From Theobroma cacao (lineage: Eukaryota > Streptophyta > Magnoliopsida > Malvales > Malvaceae), in contig NC_030858.1 in the NCBI RefSeq assembly GCF_000208745.1, forward strand, positions 204,597-268,596: a DNA stretch of 64,000 nt, in the 5' to 3' direction. The translations under genes and the position numbers were made by a program. Positions 55,855 through 64,000 of the stretch are shown here, piece by piece. Under the pieces are notes generated by a model. It was given only the letters and a program-made list of their open reading frames with translations, was not told where the DNA came from and ran no database searches. Every line of letters begins with the position of its first letter. The first letter of the stretch is position 1.

Positions 55855-58135
55855 TCAGTATGTAGCCCAATAGTTGTCTAAGTCCATGCAATGGTCCATG
55901 CTCAGGAATCTGTTGCTAGGCCCATTTGCGTTGTTGAGCTCTGCAGTACCATAGCCATTCTCTGCGGTGAAAGAAGTGGCGCTCATCATGGTGGCCGTAA
56001 CGTCTTGTTGATGCGTTGCTGGAGGTGGCGGAGGTTGCATTGGTCGTATTACCTGCTGCGTGGAGGCACCTCCGAGATTCAAATTCAGCCCCGATATAGT
56101 GAACCCTCCTGGATAGTTGATTTGGGATTGAATAGGCAGGTTTACAGTAGTGCTTGGACCACCCCTCAGGACCCTTGAGAGCTCCGCTAGTTCTGCGTAG
56201 TTCCGCCCCATAGAGAACTGATAGTTTTCCGCCTGCATCATTGCCGGTGGCATGACACTTGCCCCTATTTCCAAGTTGTAGGGATTAACTGCTCTTGATT
56301 GATTCGAAGGGTACTTTTTCACCCCCGCACTCTTCTGGAACACACGGCAAACAACCCATTCATCCTGCTGGAACACATACTTTTTTCGTCAGTATAAATC
56401 TCCTCGCGTTGGAGACTGGCTACCTAGTTTTTTTGGACCAAGCTTCTTTCTCTACTTTCCTGTTTTAGTAATTTCTGTACCATGTCCTCTTGGCGAACTT
56501 ATTTGCCAGATTAATATTAATAGGAGCGATTGCAGAAAAACACTACATAACAAGAGACAAAGAAGATCTTTCTTCAGCTTTTGTTTGCAATTGGTTTAAA
56601 CCCATCAGCTTACTATGAATTGCTTCAAAAAAGTTCTTTCAGGTGGCCTTCCTGGCGTATGCTGATGATTTTACCATGAATTATGAACTTATCTCATACT
56701 AAAACGAAGGTAATGCAGCCCCGTACTCGAAAATGGTTTACAAGCCTAGTCAGATGGCGTAATGTAAACGAAGTTAAAAAATAAAAAACGGAAGAAGAAG
56801 TGCTGCATTTTGTTTTCATTGCTGTGAAGGGATGAGTGCATAGAGAAAGAATCAATGTAGATTTCTAATATGAATGAATGACGTGGATGTTAGCAATATA
56901 CTCTCACTTTGCACTACTCAAAATGCTCGTACAAACTTCATTGTAAATTTACTTTATACCAGGTACTTTTATTTCCAGCTTCACGAACTGGAAAAATAGG
57001 TGACACAGGCATAAGCTTGATGATAACCAGAACCTAGCTACCTCCAAAAAGGAGGTTAGAACTCCTATAAGATTTGGAATGATATGACTTACGTACTTGG
57101 ATATATATTTTAGTACCTTACATACTTTTCCATAGATCCAGGTCAGAAGCAATGATCTGATCAAACTATGAAGCAATACATACATACAGATGATGATGAT
57201 GCATGAGCAGGGAGTATTGATTGGTACCTTGGTAGTTCTAAAAGATGATTTCGAGTGAATACGGTATTCATGCATGACCCAGTTGGTTTTCTCCCCTCTG
57301 GGAGCTCTCCCTCTGTAAAACACTAAGGTTTTCTTCATCCCAACCAACTCTGATGTGACGCTGTTGAAGATCTCCTTGTCTTTTCCTGTGGTTTTCCAGT
57401 AACCAGTGTTGGTTGCTCGATTTGTTCTTACTCCAGTTGGGTATTTTCGATCCCGAAGGCTGAAAAAATACCACTCTTTTTCTCCCATTTTGGCCTTCCC
57501 TGATTTGAACAAACGTTTTGAAAAGAATCAGACATCTAATAGTTAAATTTTATGCAAAGTTTGTCTTTTTGTTTTTTTGAACAATATATATATATATATA
57601 ATGATATATTTATCACAAGTTATGAATGCAAGTTGATGCTATTTCATCGTAAACTTGTACTTCCTTCCTTCCTTCCTTCCTTTCTTTTCTAAATTTCTTC
57701 CTGGGATTAAATTACTTACGCTACGTACGTTCGTTAAAGAGCTATGCTGCAGGTAAAACTTTCTATATTCGATGAAAGAGCATAAATATGACTTTGGGCC
57801 TTTATAATTTCTTTCAGAAGACTAAATTTGCCTTAGTGATGGAATATGCATATTACTATGAACTCAAATCTTCGGTATTGATGCTCAAACTTAATTTAGA
57901 ACCAACGTGGATTAAGGATATTTAGAGATTAAGGAATAAAGAGGTATTAGGATAAACTACCAGGAAGGTCCCAGGGCTCGCACTTGTTAAGATCAACATC
58001 AGCAATAGCTCTTCCTGTAAAGCTAGCATCTGAAATCTTGTTCACAAGATAGTAAGTGATGAGCTCTTCGTCGGTTGGATGAAACCGGAACCCTGGCGGT
58101 AAGGTTTCTTCTTTTCCCTGTCCTTCCATTGCCAT
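55855..58135 (-). CDS. NAC domain transcription factor (NAC46/NAC87/NAC100-like)
   Basis: Three coding exons on the minus strand, 57961-58135, 57228-57499 and 55855-56364, join in phase to give 318 aa. NAC subdomains are all present. A is [19 protein letters not shown] and B/C include [22 protein letters not shown] are [20 protein letters not shown] and [20 protein letters not shown] with WVMHEYRI. E is [12 protein letters not shown], at the start of exon 3. The remaining C-terminal part, rich in Asn, Pro and Met, is the likely activation region and ends LDNYWATY. Related NACs act in senescence, cell death or organ development. No miR164 site is seen, which argues for the NAC46/87 side. An acceptor at 58172-58173 and a donor at 58484-58485 indicate a 5' leader intron. 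ATGs at 58135 and 58129 are both possible starts. Confidence 0.93.
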
Positions 58136-58485
58136 TTCCTTTAAGCTTTTCTTCTTCCCAACACTTTGCTCCTGTAGTAAAGGTAAAGACAAATTGACAT
58201 AAAATGGAAAAAGGCAGCTGCTAAAGAAGCAACCAAGGAGAAGTGAAAAGAGTATGCGGATTGATTATCTTCCAAACTAACAGAAAAGAATATTGAAAAC
58301 CCTTTAGGAACTTTAGTATAGCTTAGTTGTACGAAAAGAAAAACAAATTCTTCGGTCAGGGTTTGCTGATCGTTATCATCATATCATATTTTGAAATAAT
58401 AGAACAAGGATTCTAGATCATAAGCAAGGTGTCAGAGTTGAAGAATTTAGCTACCTTGTGGGTTTTCTTACTTACCATGCACAAG

Positions 58486-58616
58486 AAACCGAGGAATTTA
58501 AGCTCCTGATTTGAAGAAAGAGAGCTGAGGGTATCTGTGAAGCTCTCACCTACTCTGGGTCTTCACTTTGAAGGTACAAGATAAATTTGGCCACTGACCA
58601 CGTTCCTATTTTTATA
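58486..58616 (-). promoter_or_regulatory. NAC 5' leader exon and TATA box
   Basis: On the minus strand TATAAAAATA lies at 58607-58616. A leader exon would run from about 58575 to the donor CATG|GTAAGT at 58484-58485, followed by an intron ending at 58172. These are spacing and motif evidence only. Confidence 0.5.
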
Positions 58617-58869
58617 CATATATATATACGCTTTTAATCAATACACTAATATCAGTAGTATACATAGTAGAAAATTAAAATAGTTATAGTAATAAAATAG
58701 CGATGGATGACAAATTAACAAGAACAGGAAACCAAGGCATGCAAGTGCGAGTAAGACAAAGTCACGTAGATAATGTCGACTGCTGCACGTAAACCCCGTT
58801 TCACATTTCAGATTTCTTTCAGACCAAACAATCAGCATATATATTTGTATATGCCAGCTGCCAACATGC

Positions 58870-59002
58870 CACGTGATAGTGGACCTCTTGTCCTTTGGAA
58901 TTCAATTCCGCCTACCTACCAATGGGTTCTTGCCACGTCGGATGGTCCAAATGCCACGGTGGGACCGCCTTTGAAATGGTAAGAGGAAGGAAGTGTCACG
59001 TG
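58870..59002. promoter_or_regulatory. G-box elements upstream of the NAC gene
   Basis: Palindromic CACGTG occurs at 58870-58875 and 58997-59002, and a TGCCACGTCGG element near 58930. They lie about 250-430 bases upstream of the inferred transcription start. This clustering suits control by ABA or light through bZIP/bHLH factors. Confidence 0.45.
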
Positions 59003-59009
59003 CCAAATG

Positions 59010-62000
59010 GATTAATTAGGAGAGGAGAGGAGAGGAGACGGGGCATGGGGTTTCCTGGGGAGCCAACCGCTGCCATATAAAAATGAATAATTCAAGGAAC
59101 AGACGACCAATCTCCTGGATTCCCTACCCCTTTTCTTCTGCTGTTTCGGCTCCTTTAGTTTGTGCACATCTCCTTCATTATTTTTGGCTTTCACTCTAAA
59201 GGACATAATTTAAGGCGCTATGTATATCACACACCCCAGAGACAAGGTATCCATGCAACAGACCACCGTAGATTACACATGCATATAGAATAAAATAAAA
59301 ATTATATGCAGAAACCAAACTGAGGAGTGGAGTTCATTTCAATTTGTCTGTTACATAAATTGCAAAACCCTGAGCCCATCATTTATTCTTTCACATGAAT
59401 TCAAGGTTCATCAAAGTATATCTAATAATCGCTTTATGCATGCAATGATTTTTCTGTCTTCAAAGCTGAATTGTCCCTCCATTGTTTGACAATTTCAAAA
59501 ATATAGGGTAGGGTGCTTTCTTGTTTGACTAAACGGTAAGCGAATTCCTTTAGCGTGCTTCCCATCAGACAGGAAGTTGCGGTGGCACAACCAGTCGTCC
59601 AGACTTCACCGCTGTTTGCTTCTGTAAACGATGAAGTATATCATGCACACCTCATTCACGCAAACAAATATAATTATTTGCAACAATTTATTTATATATC
59701 TATATATATATGCAGGCATTTTTGAGATGTATAAGATTCATAGCGATCTAATTATCGATCATTGCTTTATATGATTGATCATGACCTATCAAAAACCAGA
59801 AAGAACTCCTTTTTTCTTCTCTCAATATATATTCCATTCTTAATTTTTTCTTTTAGATATATATTCATTTAGGTTCTGAACATCTTGTGTTTCTCATGAT
59901 CAATAGCAAAGACTTAAGACTGCAGCGGCTCTTAATTGTTCATGAAAACCAGGTCTATCTAACCCTGTATATATAGAATTAGTTTTGGACTTCAATTCTT
60001 CTCCCCATGGAAGGATAAGGGCATGCATGTCCCCAGTTTGCACGTTGAGTGACTAATTCTTTACTAAATGCAAGAATCAGTTTTCGTGTTGTTTAAGTAG
60101 AATAGTGGAACAGCTGATATAGAGATTCATAATCGTAACAATTAATCAATTTTTTTGTTAAGGGTGACTGTTAGTTATGATTTTGAGGAAAAAAAAAGTT
60201 AAAAAAATTGTAGTGGTATTGAATTTTGTTCCATGTACAAGACTTCCCAGCACATTTAAACAATTGTAGGAGTAGCCATCTATCCAAATCTTTTCTTTAC
60301 TTATCTCACACTTCAAACATGAAAATTTCCATAAAGGTCTTGATCATGCCTACCTGTTCTGATATTGAAACTCACCTACTATATATCTCCAGATGATAAA
60401 GTTTTGTTGTTTTGCATCCTGATATTGAAACTAAACTAGATATGCTGATTCATGGCTACTACTTTTTTTTCTTTTCCCTTTAGATATATACTATTAATTT
60501 GATCTACTGACTCGTTAATCATCAGTTTGATATCAGCCATCCGCAACCTGCGCTAGCTTTTGCAGCCCTCTCCCCGAGAAATTCAGATACAAGCTTCATC
60601 CGAAATTATTGAGAAAGAGTCCGACAACCCCATATATTTGGTTCTTCCCCATGCAAATTACGTTCAACGAGACATGCTACTATAATTGTTTAGCTTTCAG
60701 GAGATGATGGTGCTTAATAATTAAGTCTGCAATTGCAGAAGCTGAATAGTAATTAAGCATATACTTTCCTCAATCATCATCCATAGCAAATGGTGATCAG
60801 AGGTGGGTGATTAAGATCATGATCATCCATAGAAAATCGTTTGATATTATTGGTAGTTTATATTACATGAACACTATGTCAACAAGTGATCAAACATAGT
60901 AACAACAATTTAAATTAAACCAATTGTTATGCAATTTGTGAGCAATGATTGTCAAGGCTAAGTACTGATAAAGCCAGAAAAGGTAAGCCTGCAATTGTTC
61001 TGCCTAATGGAATCCAACTGCCACCAAAATTTCCAATCCATGCAGCTGGCGTGCTTGATTTAGTGATGAATAATGCCATTTAGCCAATTACCAGTTCGTA
61101 GCCAATATTATATTTATTGCTGTCAAGTCGGAAATGAAGCAGAAATGAGACATCTGTCTAAGAATAGGTAGAGACAATGAATCTCCAGACTAGTAAATTT
61201 GGCACAGAAGATTGCTTGCTTGTAGCTACTTGCTTGGCACTTCAAATTGCTATTAAACAGTTCATGTTTGAATGCATATTATACAAGAGATATAGTTACT
61301 TATATATTTATTTATGTATATGAGTTATATCATTTTGTTGAAGTTGTTGCATATAAGTCCTAAAAGATATAACGATACACATATGCACCATACTTCAAAA
61401 TCATCTTGTTATTCTTAAAATTATAAAATAAGATTACGTGTTAATTTACATAAACATTAAAAAAGATTGTGAATCATTCACTTATTCAACACGATTCTAA
61501 TATACGTGTTTGTTTTCTCTCGATTCACTCGTGATTAAGCTCTTATAATAATTCAACGACGACTTTAACGATGCATTCTCGGGGTAAAGTAGTTGTGCAG
61601 TAATTTTCAAAAAGACTCGTAGAACAATGACATAAACCCTAAAGTAGGTTTGGGAGATTCATGCTTGGCATGCTACTTGTCAAACACTTCAAAATATTTA
61701 AAGAAGGGCTGCTGCTTAATCTCACGGTTACGTCTTACCAGGTATGTTCCATAGGGCATGATAACAGCGATGAATCAAACTTTGAAATGGAAAAATGTGG
61801 ATGATCATTCGTTGGTATGAATATATAGAAAAGATCAAGTAGAGTGCTGAGATGATTATTGTTCCCAAAAGGGATGCAAAATATTCAAAGGAGTAGTTGC
61901 ATGTCAAAACAAAATGATCAAATTAATTATACGTGGGATTATATATGCACAATCTTGGCCAAGTTTACCACACTAATTACAACTTGTACTTGTATCTAAT

Positions 62001-62780
62001 CTTGTTTTGATTTTGTTCTGTTCCCCTCCCCCTCCCTTTCTCTATTTTTTTCCTCTGCAAACATACAAGTTAGGCTTTAGTTAGCGTATGGTCTTGTTTC
62101 TTGTACATTTCTTGTCCAAAAATATAAAGTTATAGTTATGAATTTGCGCCAGGATTCGCATACGTTAGGTTGGAACTCGGAGGAGTCCACGTTCTACATA
62201 TTTAGACTTAATATACAACATTCAAAGTTTCGGAGGGATGGAACAAGAATTGTGAAGCAAGGGCGCCTAGGTAGGGTGGTCGCTAATAAGTTTTATGTTC
62301 AGTGACTTTAGAGTCCACGGATCACCATACGTCTGAATTTACAACATATTCATTTGCTCCAACTGTATCATATTCAATTATAAAAGTACTTATATGATCA
62401 TTGCTTGGTTCAATATGTAATGATTGGGCTAGAGGAACACGGAAAGGGTCGAGGTTTCAAACTTTGGTTGAGCCTAAGCGGGCCTACGAAGGGGTCCATA
62501 TCATGGCTGATGCTCCACTTTTACCCAACAAAATACATGGGTCTTAACCCATTGTGATCATTTATCCCTGTCCCAGCAGTCTTATTAATTTGCATGAGTG
62601 AACAAACTTCCCTTTCTATCTCTATTCTGTCTGTCCTCCGGTATTTCCACATCAAAGTCACGCAGTCACATTTCCATACATATCTTAAATGGTGAAATAT
62701 AAAGAGCTTCATTTGTTCCAAGTATCTCTATTCACTGAAATAAAAGAAAATGGCTCCAGCACATTTAAAACATTACGGCA
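59010..62780. other. intergenic region, no gene seen
   Basis: Nearly 3.8 kb of AT-rich DNA on both strands without recognised coding, RNA or repeat structure apart from short direct repeats (for example CTGATATTGAAACT near 60359 and 60419). The right end contains the 3' region of the KH-domain gene. Confidence 0.45.
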
Positions 62781-62782
62781 AC

Positions 62783-64000
62783 TCAGTACCTAAAACTGCT
62801 ATATCCTCCCAAATTGGAGGAGGAAGAGGACCTATAGCCTCCACCACCGGACGATCCATACCCTCCTATATGCGATGATGCAAATGTTGAACTATACGTG
62901 GTCTCTGGCAACTGGGAGTATGCACTCAACCCTGTGTCAACCTTGCTGTATATGCTTGGTGCGGGTTCCTTGTGACTGCTAATAAACTCCTGCAAAAAGA
63001 ACACCACTTGAAGCTGTTAAAACGATATCTTACATGTTAAGACCTGAATTTGTACAGAGGGAAATTCACTCAACAATTACAATCTCATCTAACTTGTGAC
63101 ACAGAATTGATGATAGCTACCTGGATTAACTGTTGGGCCATCTGAACTTGTGAAGTGGTGCCCTTGATTTCCACCGTAATCTCATCCGGTAAACCCCCAC
63201 TCTCTTGTATTGTTAGGATTGCTCCACTCGCACGGCGAATATATGCAATATTTGATCCACCGACACCAATGATGTCCTCTGCATAGGACAATGGTACTTG
63301 CATTGTTTGCATCATCTAAAACAAAGAGTACCCATGCTAATGTTCAATCCAAAAAGAATAAGCCAACCAAAAAAAAGAAAAAGAAAAGAACAAAGAATTG
63401 GCCCAGAAGAATATAAAATAATAATAATTACAAAGAAACTGAAAGACTGGGAAGACATTCGCACAATTCTTCTATCAATGCAACTGAAGCCAGAACAGTA
63501 CACATAAGAAAGCCTCTATCATTTGAGATCATTTCCTAACTATTACCAGCAACAAATGGATGCAGAGGTATCCTGAGATACTATAAAAAACTTTCTTGAA
63601 ATGAGCACATGTAACATAGCAACACCAGCAGCAGCCATTATTTTGATGATTATGATTATCTTCATAATAATTACCTAAAAGCTCAATCTCATATGTTGAT
63701 AATACATTGACAAACCTGTGTAACTATAGGAGCAGCAGCACGACTAACTCCACTTGAGCGTATTGCTCCAATTCCATGATCTTGTCCATATAGTGACAGT
63801 CCTGATGCAGGAATTTTGGGTTCTAGATGAGCTTCACGATCATATAAAGGATCCCGCTTCAATGACAGGGAATAATCAGAACCAATCCCAGTTTGATGAG
63901 CAGAAGCAGAATGCAGTGAGGACTGACTTCTATCAGTCCAGGCATCAACCGGACGCTCCTGTGATATTTTTGCATGGTACTGACAAAGGCATATGTTTCA
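62783..64000 (-). CDS. KH-domain RNA-binding protein, FLK/PEPPER-like, 3' part
   Basis: Three C-terminal exons on the minus strand: 63716 to at least 63979, 63121-63315 and 62783-62989. The last two junctions fall between codons. The first gives a Ser-rich linker ([15 protein letters not shown] to [10 protein letters not shown]). The second encodes the last KH domain: [20 protein letters not shown] with the GxxG loop as GVGG, then [13 protein letters not shown] and a QMAQQLIQ helix. The third is a Gly/Ser/Tyr-rich tail ([15 protein letters not shown]) ending SSFRY. Plant proteins of this layout, FLK and PEPPER, bind RNA and affect flowering-time transcripts. Which paralogue this is cannot be decided from the C-terminus. 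The exon at the window edge may start at a CAG acceptor at 63980-63982 or run further. The 5' part of the gene is outside the window. Confidence 0.88.

Overview
This window is nuclear DNA of a flowering plant, most likely a woody core eudicot. The genes are split by GT-AG introns inside AT-rich intergenic DNA with (TA)n microsatellites. The proteins belong to plant families: NAC, bZIP group C, SAUR, DUF599, GT64, a plant ABC1K and MIR169. The species cannot be read from the sequence.

Layout. A GT64-type glycosyltransferase (minus, 1007-2026) and a small DnaJ-type zinc-finger protein (plus, 2307-3545) start head to head about 280 bp apart. A 5'-truncated non-LTR retrotransposon with an 18-bp target-site duplication lies at 5348-6033. 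A SAUR gene (minus) follows at 6640-7125. After about 6 kb without genes comes a two-exon DUF599 membrane-protein gene (plus, 13225-15422), and just behind it a decayed partial copy of its second exon. A dead copy of the 26S proteasome subunit gene RPN6 occupies 16470-19560 and is split by a LINE fragment that still encodes an RNase H domain. A six-exon bZIP9-like gene (plus, 20163-22564) converges on an intronless EF-hand gene (minus, 22921-23580).

From 24976 to 44010 there are two tandem minus-strand copies of an 18-exon gene joining an ABC1/ADCK kinase-like domain to a serine beta-lactamase-like domain. Copy 1 (24976-34089) is open throughout. Copy 2 (36899-43486) keeps all 18 exons, but it has four nonsense changes, a frameshift and four ruined splice sites, so it is a pseudogene.

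Four MIR169 hairpins lie on the plus strand between 45979 and 48375. They are arranged as two pairs, each with a TATA-like run upstream. The third hairpin has a diverged guide sequence, but its stem is partly preserved by a compensating change.

The right part holds a 14-exon coiled-coil membrane protein gene (plus, 49917-54324), a NAC transcription factor (minus, 55855-58135) with G-boxes upstream, about 4 kb of empty DNA, and the 3' end of a KH-domain RNA-binding protein gene of the FLK/PEPPER type (minus, 62783 to beyond the window).

The genes do not form one pathway. The most notable items are the MIR169 cluster, the intact/decayed ABC1K-beta-lactamase pair, and the RPN6 pseudogene broken by a LINE.
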